Shown: in pieces, positions 53,050-63,881 of the stretch
Layout of the letters: each line of letters starts with the position of its first letter
How positions within the stretch are numbered: the stretch's first letter is position 1
NCBI GenBank assembly: GCA_021828865.1
Contig: JAJZCW010000012.1
Span: forward strand, 24,001-88,000
Length of the DNA stretch: 64,000 nt
Reading direction: 5' to 3'
From: Bacillota bacterium
GTDB lineage: Bacteria > Bacillota > Bacilli > Alicyclobacillales > SLC66
Made by a program: the position numbers and the translations under genes
Notes under the pieces: generated by a model
The model's database searches: none
What the model was told of the DNA's origin: nothing
What the model saw: the letters and a program-made list of their open reading frames with translations, nothing else

Positions 53050-53757
53050 ATGCAAAAAGGTGAACTGCTTTACGAGGGCAAGGCCAAGAAGGTGTATCTT
53101 ACCGACCGTGAGGATGCGTACCTTGTGGAATTCAAGGATGACGCCACCGCATTTAACGGGAAAAAGCACGCACAAATCGAAGGCAAAGGGGTGCTTAACA
53201 ATCGCATCAGCACCTACTTTTTTAAGTATTTGGAAGAGTCAGGCATTCATACTCACTTTTTAGAAAACATTTCTGAACGCGAAATGCTGGTTCAACGGGT
53301 GAAAATTCTTCCGCTTGAAGTGGTGACGCGCAATGTCGTGGCGGGGAGTCTTTCAAAGCGACTGGGACTGGAAGAAGGCATGGTGATGAGTGAGCCGCTC
53401 GTCGAATTTTACTTGAAAAACGATGAACTCGGCGACCCACTTATCAATAAAGGGCATGCCAGGCTGATGGGGCTTGCGACAAGGGAGCAACTCGAGAAGC
53501 TTGAAGTGACCGCCCTACGCATCAATGATTTGTTGCAGCAGTTGTTACGCGCCAAAAACATCCTGCTCGTCGATTTCAAGATTGAATTTGGCACGCTTCC
53601 CAGCGGTGAAGTCATTCTTGCCGACGAGATCTCTCCTGATACCAGCCGGCTTTGGGATATCGAATCGAAAGAAAAATTAGACAAAGACCGTTTTCGCAGG
53701 GATCTTGGTGGGCTGACGGAAGCCTACGAGGAAATCCTGCATCGTTTGGAAAACTGA
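53050..53757 (+). CDS. purC: SAICAR synthetase
   Basis: The 235-residue enzyme joins CAIR and aspartate with ATP to form SAICAR. Typical segments are LLYEGKAKKVYLT near the N terminus, VEFKDDATAFNGKKHAQIEG near residue 26, LPLEVVTRNVVAGSLSKRLG near 86, and ILADEISPDTSRLWD near 192. The length is normal. AAGGAGGG lies 8 bases before the ATG. It follows purB by 18 bases and precedes purS by 19. Confidence 0.97.
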   Translation: MQKGELLYEGKAKKVYLTDREDAYLVEFKDDATAFNGKKHAQIEGKGVLNNRISTYFFKYLEESGIHTHFLENISEREMLVQRVKILPLEVVTRNVVAGSLSKRLGLEEGMVMSEPLVEFYLKNDELGDPLINKGHARLMGLATREQLEKLEVTALRINDLLQQLLRAKNILLVDFKIEFGTLPSGEVILADEISPDTSRLWDIESKEKLDKDRFRRDLGGLTEAYEEILHRLEN

Positions 53758-53776
53758 TTCACAGGAGGCGCAGCGA

Positions 53777-54034
53777 ATGGAATTTCAGGCAAAAATCAAC
53801 GTCACATTAAAAGACAGTGTGCTCGATCCTCAAGGGAAAGCGGTCACGCACGCGCTGCACGCTTTGCATTACGAAAGCGTGTCAGATGTACGCATCGGCA
53901 AGTACATGGAGGTTCGCCTGGAGGCGGAATCAGCCGTCAAAGCAACGGAACTCGTCCATGGCATGTGTGAGGAACTGTTGACCAATCCGGTCATCGAAAA
54001 ATACTCCTTTGAGCTCGTGGAGGTTGTTTCGTGA
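53777..54034 (+). CDS. purS: FGAM synthase subunit PurS
   Basis: This 85-residue small subunit bridges the PurQ glutaminase and PurL synthetase in the Gram-positive three-part FGAM synthase. It shows the PurS pattern [19 protein letters not shown] followed by [18 protein letters not shown] and a final [22 protein letters not shown] site precedes it. The stop overlaps the GTG start of purQ, so expression is coupled. Confidence 0.96.
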   Translation: MEFQAKINVTLKDSVLDPQGKAVTHALHALHYESVSDVRIGKYMEVRLEAESAVKATELVHGMCEELLTNPVIEKYSFELVEVVS

Positions 54035-54717
54035 AGACAGCGGTCATTCAATTTCCTGGCAGTAATTGCGACGAAGATGCGGTAAAGGCTGTCGTTGCCA
54101 CTACGGGGGAGGCAGCGGATCTCGTCTGGTACACGGAAGAAAAGCTAGACGACTATGACCTGGTGATCGTTCCTGGCGGTTTTTCCTATGGGGATTATTT
54201 GAGGGCAGGCGCCATTGCCCGTTTTTCCCCTGTGATGAAGGCGGTACAGGATCATGCAAGGAAAGGCAAATATGTGCTTGGCATCTGCAACGGGTTTCAG
54301 ATTCTGACGGAAGCGGGACTGCTTCCAGGTGCGCTTCGCCACAATGAGTCGCTCATGTTTCAAAGCATGACGCTTGGGCTTGTGGTGGAAAATGCGGCGA
54401 CCAAGTTCACTCACCATTATGATTCAGGTGAAACCATTCGCATCCCGATTGCGCACGGGGAGGGGAACTACTTTGCGGATGAAGCAACCCTTCGTTCGCT
54501 CGAAGCCAACGATCAGATCGTGTTTCGCTATGCAAACGGAGAAAATCCCAACGGATCAGTGGCGGATATTGCCGGAATCATCAACGACAAGGGCAACGTG
54601 CTTGGCATGATGCCTCACCCGGAGCGCGCCGTCAGTGAACTATTGGGAAGTACCGATGGCAAACGGCTATTTACGTCGATTTTAACCAGTTGGAGGGACG
54701 CACATGGCCGCGCATGA
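54031..54717 (+). CDS. purQ: FGAM synthase glutaminase subunit PurQ
   Basis: The 228-residue class I amidotransferase supplies ammonia to PurL. The N terminus [19 protein letters not shown] is typical, the nucleophile Cys is in [19 protein letters not shown] near residue 87, and the His and Glu are in [10 protein letters not shown] near 146 and MMPHPERAV near 195. The GTG start overlaps purS, and its end overlaps purL by 14 bases. Confidence 0.97.
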   Translation: MKTAVIQFPGSNCDEDAVKAVVATTGEAADLVWYTEEKLDDYDLVIVPGGFSYGDYLRAGAIARFSPVMKAVQDHARKGKYVLGICNGFQILTEAGLLPGALRHNESLMFQSMTLGLVVENAATKFTHHYDSGETIRIPIAHGEGNYFADEATLRSLEANDQIVFRYANGENPNGSVADIAGIINDKGNVLGMMPHPERAVSELLGSTDGKRLFTSILTSWRDAHGRA

Positions 54718-56956
54718 ACCGAGCATTGAACAGGTAAAGAGTGAAAAAATCTATCGCCAATTTGGGCTGACAGACGCGGAATACGACCGCATCGTCGAGT
54801 TGATCGGTAGAATGCCAAACTATGTGGAAACGGGAATTTTCAGCGTCCTTTGGTCCGAACACTGCAGTTACAAAAGTTCCAAGCCGGTGTTGCGCCGTTT
54901 TCCTACCGATGGGCCACAGGTGTTGCAGGGGCCAGGGGAAAATGCTGGGATTGTCGACATCGGCGATGGACAGGCTGTAGTCTTTAAGATCGAGAGTCAT
55001 AACCATCCGACTGCGATTGAGCCGTATCAAGGGGCGGCCACAGGGGTGGGCGGGATTATTCGCGACATTTTCACCATGGGCGCAAGGCCGGTGGCGCTAC
55101 TCAACAGCCTTCGTTTCGGGCCGCTTGACGATAAGCGCAACCGGTATCTTTTTGGCCATAGCGTTGCAGGAATCGGCGGGTATGGCAATTGCATCGGCAT
55201 TCCCACGGTTGGCGGCGAAGTCGTCTTTGATGAGCGTTACAGCCAAAATCCGCTCGTGAACGCGATGTGCGTAGGCTTGATCGACCAGGGGCAGATTGCC
55301 AAAGGGTACGCGAGCGGCGTGGGTAATCCAGTGCTCGTGGTGGGCGCCAAAACAGGCCGGGACGGCATTCACGGCGCTACTTTTGCATCTGCTGAAGACC
55401 CGCACGAAAAAGAGCGGTCTGCGGTGCAAGTGGGCGATCCTTTTATGGAAAAATTACTGATGGAGGCGTGCCTAGAGCTAATCGCAACGGGTAAGGTCGT
55501 TGGCATTCAGGATATGGGTGCGGCAGGGCTCACCTCGTCCTCAGCAGAGATGGCGAGCCGCGCAGGCAGCGGATTGACGATGGATGTGACCAAGGTGCCA
55601 AGGCGTGAAGAAGGCATGACCGCATACGAAATCATGCTCTCTGAGTCGCAGGAACGGATGCTCGTCGTGATGCAACAGGGCGAAGAGCACATCGCATTCG
55701 ATATTTTTGAAAAATGGGGACTTGAGGCGACTGTTATTGGCAATGTGACGGATGATGGCATGCTTCGGGTGCTGGATGACGACGGTATAGCGGCGGAAAT
55801 TCCGGTCACGGCGCTGGTCGATGAAGCGCCGGTGCTGTCGCGTCCCTCATTACGTCCGGGTTATCTTGATGAACTGTTGCCAAGCCCTCGCGCCTGGCAG
55901 GTAGAGGATTATGGACAGGCACTCCATACGCTCTTGTCGACGCCGACCATTGCGAGTAAAGCGTGGGTCTATCATCAGTATGATGCATTGGTGAGGACAG
56001 AAACCTTCGTGCCACCGGGGTCTGATGCAGCGGTGGTTGGGGTGCCAGGTACCAAGAAGGCGCTTGCGCTCGTGACCGATGGCAACGGCCGGCAGGTCTA
56101 CTTGAATCCCGAACAAGGTGGTGCCATGGCGGTGGCGGAAGCGGCAAGAAACCTTGTCGTGACAGGTGCCAAGCCGCTCGCGGTGACAGACTGCCTGAAT
56201 TATGGCAATCCGGAAAAACTAGATGTCTTTTATCAATTTGAAACTTCAGCACAAGGGATCAGTGAAGCCTGCCGAGTATTCGAAACACCCGTGATCAGCG
56301 GCAATGTGTCGCTCTACAACGAATCAAGGGGCGTGGACATCTATCCCACTCCTGTCATCGGCATGGTGGGGCTGCTCGAAGATGTGGCGCATATTACCAC
56401 CTCCAAGTGGAAAGCGGCGGAAAATCCCTTGTATCTCTTGGGAGATTTACAAAAAGGCATTGATGGTGGCCTTGGTGGTTCTGAATTTTTGAGGGCATTT
56501 GCAATTGATCAGGCGCTTTTGTATCAATTGCCGGAATTTGATCTTGCCGAGGAGAAGCAAATTCAGGACGCCTGCCTTTTAGCGATTCATAAAGGGTTTA
56601 TCGCAGCGGCGCACGATGTTTCCGATGGTGGACTGCTCGTTGCGCTTGCCGAAATGGCGATTGACGGCGGGCTTGGAGCCAATCTAACGCTTACAAAATG
56701 GGATCTCAATGAGGCAAGTTTGGCCTCGCTATTCTTTGGCGAAGCGCCGTCCCGGATCGTGGTCGAAGTCCACCGTGACAAAGAGGAAGCATTCCTTAAG
56801 TGGATCAGGCAAACAGGTACGTCTCACCTCCGTTTGGGTGAAGTGACTCGTGATGCAGTACTGCGAGTGAGTAGTGATGATGGTGTGCTGTTGGAAGCTT
56901 CTGTTGACTCATTAAAAAACGCTTGGCAAGGGGCGATTCCAGCATGGATGAATTGA
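54704..56956 (+). CDS. purL: FGAM synthase large subunit PurL (small-PurL type)
   Basis: The 750-residue ATP-dependent synthetase converts FGAR to FGAM with ammonia from PurQ. Its length is that of the PurQ/PurS-dependent form, not the 1300-residue single-chain form. Conserved parts include [20 protein letters not shown] near residue 40, [20 protein letters not shown] near 91, [39 protein letters not shown] near 267 and [16 protein letters not shown] near 639. ATG 54704 lies inside purQ with GGAGGGACGC upstream. Its stop overlaps purF. Confidence 0.97.
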   Translation: MAAHEPSIEQVKSEKIYRQFGLTDAEYDRIVELIGRMPNYVETGIFSVLWSEHCSYKSSKPVLRRFPTDGPQVLQGPGENAGIVDIGDGQAVVFKIESHNHPTAIEPYQGAATGVGGIIRDIFTMGARPVALLNSLRFGPLDDKRNRYLFGHSVAGIGGYGNCIGIPTVGGEVVFDERYSQNPLVNAMCVGLIDQGQIAKGYASGVGNPVLVVGAKTGRDGIHGATFASAEDPHEKERSAVQVGDPFMEKLLMEACLELIATGKVVGIQDMGAAGLTSSSAEMASRAGSGLTMDVTKVPRREEGMTAYEIMLSESQERMLVVMQQGEEHIAFDIFEKWGLEATVIGNVTDDGMLRVLDDDGIAAEIPVTALVDEAPVLSRPSLRPGYLDELLPSPRAWQVEDYGQALHTLLSTPTIASKAWVYHQYDALVRTETFVPPGSDAAVVGVPGTKKALALVTDGNGRQVYLNPEQGGAMAVAEAARNLVVTGAKPLAVTDCLNYGNPEKLDVFYQFETSAQGISEACRVFETPVISGNVSLYNESRGVDIYPTPVIGMVGLLEDVAHITTSKWKAAENPLYLLGDLQKGIDGGLGGSEFLRAFAIDQALLYQLPEFDLAEEKQIQDACLLAIHKGFIAAAHDVSDGGLLVALAEMAIDGGLGANLTLTKWDLNEASLASLFFGEAPSRIVVEVHRDKEEAFLKWIRQTGTSHLRLGEVTRDAVLRVSSDDGVLLEASVDSLKNAWQGAIPAWMN

Positions 56957-58374
56957 TGGCGGACGAACGCGAAGACGTTTTTGACAAAATGCATGAAGAG
57001 TGTGGCGTATTTGGCTTATGGGGCCATCCTGAAGCTTCGCAACTGACGTATTACGGGCTCTATGCACTACAACACAGAGGGCAGGAGAGCGCAGGCATCG
57101 CCTGCACGAACGGGAAGGTAATGTCGAGTCATCGCGGCATGGGACTCGTGACAGAGGTGTTTGCAGGTGATCGCCTCGCTGGTCTCAAGGGTAGCGCGGC
57201 GGTGGGGCATGTGCGCTACTCGACGACTGGTAGCAGCAATGTCCTGAACGCGCAACCGCTTGTATTTAACTTTCGTAAAGGCAATCTCGCGCTCGCGCAT
57301 AATGGCAATTTTGTGAACGCACATCAAATCCACGACATGCTCGAGAAGCAGGGAAGCATTTTTCAATCGACAAGTGATACGGAGGTGCTCGCTCACCTCA
57401 TCGCGCGCGGCATTTATTCCACGGTGACGGAGAACGTGCAGGCGAGTCTTGGCATGATCAAGGGGGGGTACGCCCTTGTTGTGCTGACAGATGAGGAACT
57501 GATCGCAATCCGCGATCCTCACGGCCTGCGACCTCTGGCACTTGGGCAACTGGGCGATGCGTATGTGGTGGCTTCGGAAACGTGCGCCTTTGATACAATC
57601 GGGGCTGAATTTATTCGCGATGTGGAACCAGGAGAAATGTTGATCATCAACGACGAAGGGCTGCACGCGGAGCGGTTTTCAGCAAGCTCCCGGGAGGCGC
57701 TTTGCACTTTCGAATACATTTACTTTGCAAGACCTGATAGCGACATCGACGGGTACAACGTACACCTGGTGAGAAAACAACTGGGCAGGCTGCTTGCCAA
57801 AGAGGCGCCGGTGGAAGCAGACGTGGTGATCGGCGTGCCGGATTCGAGCATTTCGGCGGCGATCGGCTATGCGGAGGAAGCGAGGCTTCCTTACGAAATT
57901 GGTCTTATCAAAAACAAGTACAGTGGCCGCACATTTATCCAGCCATCGCAGGAACTGCGCAGCTTAGGTGTTCGGCTCAAGCTGAGTGTGGTCAAAAAAG
58001 TGGTCGACGGCAAGCGGGTCGTGATTGTCGATGATTCACTGGTGCGCGGTACCACGAGCATGCGCTTGGTGAGTTTGCTGAAGGAGGCGGGGGCGACAGA
58101 AGTGCATGTGCGGATTTCCTCGCCGCCAGTGCGCTTCTCTTGTTTTTATGGCATTGACACGTCCGCGCGCGAAGAACTCATTGCCGCAAAAAAATCAATC
58201 GAAGAGATCCGCGAATTTATTGGCGCTGACAGTTTAGCGTTCATGACAGAAGAGACCATGCTTTCTGCATTTGGCGATACGAAAATGCATCACCGGTTTT
58301 GCAACGCCTGCTTTAACGGGCTGTATCCCACAGAGATTGACGCCCGTCTGGATAAATTGACGATGGAGAGGTAG
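56944..58374 (+). CDS. purF: Glutamine PRPP amidotransferase
   Basis: The 476-residue enzyme performs the committed step of purine synthesis. The first 19 residues form a propeptide before the N-terminal nucleophile Cys20 in [15 protein letters not shown], so self-cleavage is expected. The PRPP-binding motif is [18 protein letters not shown] near residue 359. Cysteines in [17 protein letters not shown] and FCNACFNG match the iron-sulfur cluster of the Bacillus-type enzyme. ATG 56944, inside purL, has AAGGGG upstream and is preferred over TTG 56923 and ATG 56956. Confidence 0.95.
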   Translation: MDELMADEREDVFDKMHEECGVFGLWGHPEASQLTYYGLYALQHRGQESAGIACTNGKVMSSHRGMGLVTEVFAGDRLAGLKGSAAVGHVRYSTTGSSNVLNAQPLVFNFRKGNLALAHNGNFVNAHQIHDMLEKQGSIFQSTSDTEVLAHLIARGIYSTVTENVQASLGMIKGGYALVVLTDEELIAIRDPHGLRPLALGQLGDAYVVASETCAFDTIGAEFIRDVEPGEMLIINDEGLHAERFSASSREALCTFEYIYFARPDSDIDGYNVHLVRKQLGRLLAKEAPVEADVVIGVPDSSISAAIGYAEEARLPYEIGLIKNKYSGRTFIQPSQELRSLGVRLKLSVVKKVVDGKRVVIVDDSLVRGTTSMRLVSLLKEAGATEVHVRISSPPVRFSCFYGIDTSAREELIAAKKSIEEIREFIGADSLAFMTEETMLSAFGDTKMHHRFCNACFNGLYPTEIDARLDKLTMER

Positions 58375-58380
58375 ATCGCC

Positions 58381-59430
58381 GTGGCAGAAGAGAAAGACCT
58401 ATACAAATGGGCCGGTGTGGACATCGATGCGGGAAACGAGACGGTGGAGCGAATCAGGCCGCATGTGGCGCGTACGCTTCGCAAGGAAGTGCTCGGATCG
58501 CTTGGCGGATTTGGCGGCGGTTTCCTGTTTCCTGCAGGGAAGTACAAAGAACCGGTGCTCGTCTCAGGTACCGATGGGGTCGGAACGAAACTGAAACTAG
58601 CGTTTGATCTTGGCAAGCACGACACCATCGGTATCGATGCGGTTGCCATGTGCGTCAATGACATTTTGGCGATGGGCGCAGAGCCGCTCTTTTTTTTGGA
58701 TTACTTTGCAACGGGCAAGCTAGAGCCGGGTGTGGCGGAAGAAGTCATCAAGGGGATTGCGGAGGGATGCGTGCAGGCAGGGGCGGCGCTCATCGGTGGT
58801 GAAACAGCGGAGATGCCAGGCATGTACGCAGATGGCGAATACGACATCGCTGGATTCTCAGTGGGTGCGGTAGATCGCGCGAAGCTGATTGATGGCAGTA
58901 AGGTGCAGGCGGGCGATGTGGTGATCGGACTATCGTCATCAGGTGTCCACTCGAACGGTTTTTCCCTGGTGAGAAAGTTGCTGGAGGTAAATCGCATTCC
59001 GCTATCGGACAAGCCGACTCTTCTAAATGGACAAACGGTGGGAGAAGCGCTTCTTGCACCAACACGAATCTACGTGAAATCAGTGCAGCGCGTACTGGAA
59101 TCATTGGCAGTGCGAGCGATGGCGCACATCACAGGCGGGGGCCTGCTTGAAAACATTCCCAGGGTGATCCCGGAAGGCCTTGAGGTGGAATTAGACGCGG
59201 GGCGCTGGGAAGAGCCTCCTGTGTTTAAGTGGCTGCGAACGCTGTACGAGGTTGACGACCGAACCCTATATCGGACGTGGAATATGGGCATCGGCTATGT
59301 GGTAATCGTGGCGCAAGAGAACGTAAGCGGTGTGATGGATGTGCTTCGCGAGGCCGGAGAAAGCGCGATGGTGATCGGGAGCGTCAAGGAAGGGGACCGC
59401 GGCGTGATCATTCAGGGGGCGGCTAGGTGA
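58381..59430 (+). CDS. purM: AIR synthetase
   Basis: This 349-residue FGAM cyclo-ligase makes aminoimidazole ribotide with ATP. Motifs visible are VSGTDGVGTKLKLAFDLGKH near residue 61, IGIDAVAMCVNDILAMGAEP near 82, GGETAEMPGMYADGEYDIAG near 140 and VIGLSSSGVHSNGFSLVRKL near 180. The GTG start at 58381 follows GAGAGGTAG. It lies 6 bases after purF and overlaps purN by 4 bases (GTGA). Confidence 0.97.
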   Translation: MAEEKDLYKWAGVDIDAGNETVERIRPHVARTLRKEVLGSLGGFGGGFLFPAGKYKEPVLVSGTDGVGTKLKLAFDLGKHDTIGIDAVAMCVNDILAMGAEPLFFLDYFATGKLEPGVAEEVIKGIAEGCVQAGAALIGGETAEMPGMYADGEYDIAGFSVGAVDRAKLIDGSKVQAGDVVIGLSSSGVHSNGFSLVRKLLEVNRIPLSDKPTLLNGQTVGEALLAPTRIYVKSVQRVLESLAVRAMAHITGGGLLENIPRVIPEGLEVELDAGRWEEPPVFKWLRTLYEVDDRTLYRTWNMGIGYVVIVAQENVSGVMDVLREAGESAMVIGSVKEGDRGVIIQGAAR

Positions 59431-60017
59431 GTGCAGTGAACATAGCAGTACTGGCTTCTGGCACAGGATCTAATTTTCGCCGTTTAGTAGAGGCAGAACG
59501 ACAAGGCCAACTGGGAGATGGCAAGGTGGTGCTACTCGTCAGCGATCGACCGGATGCGCCGGTGATGGAACTAGCAGCGTCCATGGGTATTTCGTTCTTT
59601 GCGAAAAATCCCAAGATGCTTGGCGGAAAAGAGGCGTGGGAGCAACAAGTAAGAGAGGAACTTGCCACGGCTTCGATTGATTTGGTGGTGCTGGCGGGAT
59701 TTATGCGCCTTATCGGGCCAGTGCTACTAAATGCTTACCGTGGAAAAATGATCAACTTGCACCCCTCTTTTTTACCTGAATTCAAGGGAAAGGACGCGAT
59801 CGGTCAGGCACTTCTTGCGGGAGTTCCCGAGACGGGGGTCAGTGTCCACTATGTCAGCGAGGCGCTAGATGGCGGAGAAGTGATCGATCAGGTGCGTGTA
59901 AGAATGATTCCAGGCGAAGACAGGGACACACTTGAGGCGCGGATTCATGCGGTGGAGCATGAACTGTTGCCAAAAGTGGTCAAAAACTTATGCGATAAAT
60001 TGATAAAGGAGAAGTGA
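59427..60017 (+). CDS. purN: GAR transformylase (formyl-THF dependent)
   Basis: This 196-residue enzyme transfers the formyl group of 10-formyltetrahydrofolate to GAR. The N terminus [19 protein letters not shown] binds the ribotide. The catalytic Asn and His are in [20 protein letters not shown] near residues 107-109, and the Asp is in [13 protein letters not shown] near 144. The start overlaps the purM stop; its own stop lies just beyond the first GTG of the purH frame. Confidence 0.96.
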   Translation: MSAVNIAVLASGTGSNFRRLVEAERQGQLGDGKVVLLVSDRPDAPVMELAASMGISFFAKNPKMLGGKEAWEQQVREELATASIDLVVLAGFMRLIGPVLLNAYRGKMINLHPSFLPEFKGKDAIGQALLAGVPETGVSVHYVSEALDGGEVIDQVRVRMIPGEDRDTLEARIHAVEHELLPKVVKNLCDKLIKEK

Positions 60018-60019
60018 GA

Positions 60020-61555
60020 ATGGCAAGGGCACTGCTTAGCGTATCAGATAAAACAGGGATTGTGGAACTGGCGAGGAAATTGCATGCAGCGGGACTGGAG
60101 CTTGTCTCTACCGGTGGTACTTACAAAACACTCGTGGATGCAGGACTTACGGTGCAGGAAGTGGCGGCAGTGACGGGTTTTCCCGAAATGATGGACGGGC
60201 GAGTGAAGACGTTGCATCCAAAAATCCATGGGGGACTGCTCGCACTTCGGGACGAACCGTCCCACATGGCGGCGGCAGCATCGCAACAAATCGAGATGAT
60301 CGATGTGGTCGTGGTGAATCTATATCCTTTTGCGGCGACGATAGCCAAGCCTGGCGTGACGCTGGAGGAGGCAATTGAAAACATCGACATCGGCGGTCCG
60401 AGCATGCTCAGGGCTGCGGCGAAGAACCACCGCTTTGTGACGGTGTTAGTCGATCCTGCCGACTATGACTGGGTGGGGGAAAGGCTCGCTGCAGGCGAGG
60501 CGCTAAGTGATGAAGAGCGGTTCGCGCTCGCTGCCAAGGTGTTTCGCCATACGGCGGATTACGATGCGCGCATTGCGGGATTTTTGACGGACAAAACGGG
60601 AACTGTTTTCCCTGATACGATGACACTCACCTTCCAAAAGGCGCAGGATTTGCGCTATGGGGAAAATCCGCACCAACGCGCCGCATTTTACAAGTCGGAT
60701 CGGGAAGTGCCGGGCTCGCTTGCTGGCGCGACCCAGCATCAAGGCAAGGAGCTTTCCTACAACAACATTCAGGACGCGAACGCTGCGCTGGAATTGCTGT
60801 ATGAATTTGAGCAGCCTACGGCAGTGGCGGTTAAGCACATGAATCCATGTGGGGTGGGAACGGGCCACACGGTGCAGGAAGCCTATCAGCGGGCGTACGA
60901 GGCAGATTCAGTGTCCATTTTTGGCGGCATCGTGGCGCTCAACCGCGAAGTGGACGAAGTACTTGCGGGCAAATTGGCAGAGCTTTTTCTTGAGATTGTG
61001 ATTGCCCCGTCATTTACTGATGCTGCGTTCACCGTTTTTGCGAAGAAAAAAAATCTGCGCGTCCTGACCATTCGCCTTCCGGAAGGGAAAAATATTCGCG
61101 ACTTTGCGGTAAAGAGCGTGCGGGGCGGGCTGCTGGTTCAGGATTTGGATCAACATGAGGTGAAGGCGGAAGATCTGGAAGTGGTGACAGACCGGAGACC
61201 GACTGACGAGGAGATCCGCGAACTGCTATTTGCCTGGAAAGTGGTCAAGCACGTCAAGTCTAATGCCATCGTGCTGACCAAAGAGGGACGCACGATCGGC
61301 ATCGGCGCGGGACAGATGAACCGCGTGGGAGCAGCGAAAATCGCGGCAGAACAAGCGGGTGAATTGGCAAGTGGTGCGGTGCTAGCGTCAGACGCTTTTT
61401 TTCCGATGCCAGATACGGTGGAAGTGGCGGCAAAGTCAGGCGTCAAAGCGATCATTCAGCCCGGCGGATCGATTCGCGATAAGGATTCGATTGCAGAAGC
61501 GAACCGACACGGCATTGCCATGGTGTTCACCAAGGTACGCCACTTCAAGCACTGA
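60020..61555 (+). CDS. purH: Bifunctional AICAR transformylase/IMP cyclohydrolase
   Basis: The 511-residue enzyme performs the last two steps to IMP. The MGS-like cyclohydrolase domain occupies about residues 1-130 ([50 protein letters not shown]) and the transformylase domain the rest ([14 protein letters not shown] near 209; [14 protein letters not shown] near 269 with the catalytic Lys-His pair). ATG 60020 is used since AAAGGAG lies 8 bases upstream; an in-frame GTG at 60014 is less well placed. Confidence 0.97.
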   Translation: MARALLSVSDKTGIVELARKLHAAGLELVSTGGTYKTLVDAGLTVQEVAAVTGFPEMMDGRVKTLHPKIHGGLLALRDEPSHMAAAASQQIEMIDVVVVNLYPFAATIAKPGVTLEEAIENIDIGGPSMLRAAAKNHRFVTVLVDPADYDWVGERLAAGEALSDEERFALAAKVFRHTADYDARIAGFLTDKTGTVFPDTMTLTFQKAQDLRYGENPHQRAAFYKSDREVPGSLAGATQHQGKELSYNNIQDANAALELLYEFEQPTAVAVKHMNPCGVGTGHTVQEAYQRAYEADSVSIFGGIVALNREVDEVLAGKLAELFLEIVIAPSFTDAAFTVFAKKKNLRVLTIRLPEGKNIRDFAVKSVRGGLLVQDLDQHEVKAEDLEVVTDRRPTDEEIRELLFAWKVVKHVKSNAIVLTKEGRTIGIGAGQMNRVGAAKIAAEQAGELASGAVLASDAFFPMPDTVEVAAKSGVKAIIQPGGSIRDKDSIAEANRHGIAMVFTKVRHFKH

Positions 61556-61579
61556 GTCAAAACGCGTGAGGAGGAAGCG

Positions 61580-62866
61580 ATGGTGAAAGTGTTGGTGATC
61601 GGTTCTGGTGGCAGGGAGCATGCGATGGTTCGCAAACTTGCTCAGGACCAAAAACGTAGCGGGAGATCGCTGGAACTATTTGCAGCGCCCGGTAACCCGG
61701 GGATCGAAGCATTGGCTACCTGCGTGGCGATAGGCGCGGAAGATGTGCAAGGGTTGCTCCATTTTGCTAAAAGTGAAGGCATCGACCTGACGGTGGTGGG
61801 GCCAGAAGCGCCGCTTGCCATGGGTATTGTGGATCTTTTTGAAGCAGAAGGATTGAGGATTTTCGGTCCCAATCAAAAGGCGGCGCAAATCGAGGCGAGC
61901 AAGGCGTTCACCAGAAATATCGCCGAATTGGCGGGAGTGCCTTCGCCTGCGTATCGCGTGTTCACGGATCACGATGAGGCACTTCTATATCTGCATTCCC
62001 TTGCAGGCCCATGGGTGATCAAGGCGGACGGCCTTGCGGCGGGCAAAGGCGTCACGGTGACTGACGATCTTTTGGAGGCGGAAACGGCGCTCGCGCAGAT
62101 CATGAAAGACAAGGCGTTTGGCGAGGCTGGTAATCAAGTGGTTATCGAAGAATTCCTTCAAGGCGAAGAAATTTCGGTGCTTGCTTTGGTCGATGAAAGT
62201 GGGTTCCAACTGTTTCCGGCGATTCAGGACCACAAACAAGTGGGAGAAGGTGACACAGGTCCGAATACTGGCGGGATGGGGACGTTTTCTCCAGTACCGG
62301 TGGCCACAAAGGGTGTCATGGACAAGGTCAGGGACGAAATTTTTGGACGGATGACGAGGCAGTTAAAGGCACAGGGAATCTCTTATCGGGGCGTGCTTTT
62401 TGCGGGTCTGATGATCAAAGAGGAACAGCCTTATTTAATCGAATTCAATGTTCGCTTTGGCGATCCGGAGACGCAAGTGGGGCTGGAACTGCTGGAGACA
62501 GATTTGCTATTGGCGATGGAAGCGGTGCTCGATGATCGGATCAGCGAAGTGTCGCTTGATTTTTCCAGTGATGCGGCCGTGTGCGTGGTGCTTGCGGCAG
62601 GTGGCTATCCAGGGTCGTATCATAAGGGCGATCCCATTACCGGGCTTGACGAGTTGAGCGGGGCGTACGCGTTGCATGCCGGAACTGCCAAAAACCCGGC
62701 AGGGCAGATGGTCACAAATGGCGGTCGCGTGCTAGGGGTGGTGGCGCGCGGGGCTACACTTGATGAGGCTCGTGCACAGGCGTATCATGCGATAGAAGGA
62801 ATTAATTTTAAGGGAAAAATCTATCGCAGAGATATTGGAGCAAGGCATCGAGGAGTTATTAGCTAA
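61580..62866 (+). CDS. purD: GAR synthetase
   Basis: The 428-residue ATP-grasp ligase joins phosphoribosylamine and glycine. The N terminus VKVLVIGSGGREHAMVRKLA is typical. ATP-grasp segments include GPWVIKADGLAAGKGVTVTD near residue 143, GDTGPNTGGMGTFSPVP near 223 and LIEFNVRFGDPETQVGLELL near 288-307. GAGGAGG precedes the ATG. It is the last pur gene; no hairpin terminator is visible before the transporter gene 43 bases on, so read-through is possible. Confidence 0.97.
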   Translation: MVKVLVIGSGGREHAMVRKLAQDQKRSGRSLELFAAPGNPGIEALATCVAIGAEDVQGLLHFAKSEGIDLTVVGPEAPLAMGIVDLFEAEGLRIFGPNQKAAQIEASKAFTRNIAELAGVPSPAYRVFTDHDEALLYLHSLAGPWVIKADGLAAGKGVTVTDDLLEAETALAQIMKDKAFGEAGNQVVIEEFLQGEEISVLALVDESGFQLFPAIQDHKQVGEGDTGPNTGGMGTFSPVPVATKGVMDKVRDEIFGRMTRQLKAQGISYRGVLFAGLMIKEEQPYLIEFNVRFGDPETQVGLELLETDLLLAMEAVLDDRISEVSLDFSSDAAVCVVLAAGGYPGSYHKGDPITGLDELSGAYALHAGTAKNPAGQMVTNGGRVLGVVARGATLDEARAQAYHAIEGINFKGKIYRRDIGARHRGVIS

Positions 62867-62908
62867 CCGATTGAGGTCTTGTGCTTCGCTTGAAAGGACG
62901 GCAATCGT

Positions 62909-63799
62909 TTGCAGTGGCAAGGCAAAGCACCTTTGTTTGCAATACTTGTATTTCTTGGCGGCGCCAGTTATGGAATTGTTTCACCACTTGTTAAATATGC
63001 TTATCAGCTAGGATTTGATTCGAACGATATAACGGTCGCACAATTTTATTATGCTGTGCTCATTCTCTGGGCGCTTGTCGCGATCAGCGCGAGATCCAAA
63101 AAACAGCATTATGGCATGACATGGAAGAATTTTGGCAGACTTGTTTTTTTGGGGCTGATCGGCACCGTAACGTCGATTGCCTACTACAAGGCGCTGACTG
63201 GACTGCCAGCGTGGCTTGCAGTGATCCTGCTTTTTCAGTTTGCCTGGATCACGTTTTTGGTGCAGTTTCTCGTGACAAAAAAGCGCCCGGGAAGATTCGA
63301 ATGGTTTGGCATTGTCTTTGTCGTGATCGGGACGATTCTCGCCAATGTGGGAGGGGTTCACCATCACGTACACCTGACATTTTTAGGGGTATTGTTGGGA
63401 CTCATTTCGGCAATCGCTTATTCACTATTTCTCTATTTCAATGCAGGCGTCGATACCTCATCGCCTCCGCTTTACCGTTCGGCCATCATCGCTACGGTGT
63501 CTGCGGTGGCGATTACACCTGTATTTCCTCCGCATGCGTCATTTCTCATCCATAATCTACAGGGGTTATGGATTTTTGGAATTCTCATTGGTCTTTTCAG
63601 TCAGGCAATTCCCACCACGCTTTTTTCGATTGGCATTCCCAAACTTGGCGGTGGCACCGCAGCTATTTTATCAAGTGTGGAGTTGCCGGTGGCCGTGCTC
63701 TTGTCGGCATGGTGGCTGGGTGAATCTGTGATGTGGGTGGGATGGCTCGGTGTGCTGATGATTTTTGCTGGGATCATCATCGGTCAACGTTCGGGATAG
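62909..63799 (+). CDS. EamA/DMT-family transporter
   Basis: This 296-residue membrane protein has ten predicted helices in two EamA repeats. Repeat one covers about residues 5-140 and includes GGASYGIVSPLVKYAY and GTVTSIAYYKALTGLPAWLA. Repeat two covers about 150-292 and ends in LPVAVLLSAWWLGESVMWVG and GVLMIFAGIIIGQRSG. Such proteins export metabolites such as amino acids or purines; the substrate cannot be deduced. The TTG start at 62909 follows GAAAGGA. Position directly after purD might hint at purine-related export, which is inference only. Confidence 0.88.
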   Translation: MQWQGKAPLFAILVFLGGASYGIVSPLVKYAYQLGFDSNDITVAQFYYAVLILWALVAISARSKKQHYGMTWKNFGRLVFLGLIGTVTSIAYYKALTGLPAWLAVILLFQFAWITFLVQFLVTKKRPGRFEWFGIVFVVIGTILANVGGVHHHVHLTFLGVLLGLISAIAYSLFLYFNAGVDTSSPPLYRSAIIATVSAVAITPVFPPHASFLIHNLQGLWIFGILIGLFSQAIPTTLFSIGIPKLGGGTAAILSSVELPVAVLLSAWWLGESVMWVGWLGVLMIFAGIIIGQRSG

Positions 63800-63881
63800 A
63801 TTGATTTTGGTATTCGGATTCAAGTCCTATAATAATAGGGAAGAACTTTCAATACTGAATTTTTGTGAGAGGAACATAGAG

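Noticed and set aside
55806-56252. Open frame of 148 codons on the minus strand
   Set aside because: Antisense to purL; long shadow frames are expected in this GC-richer operon.
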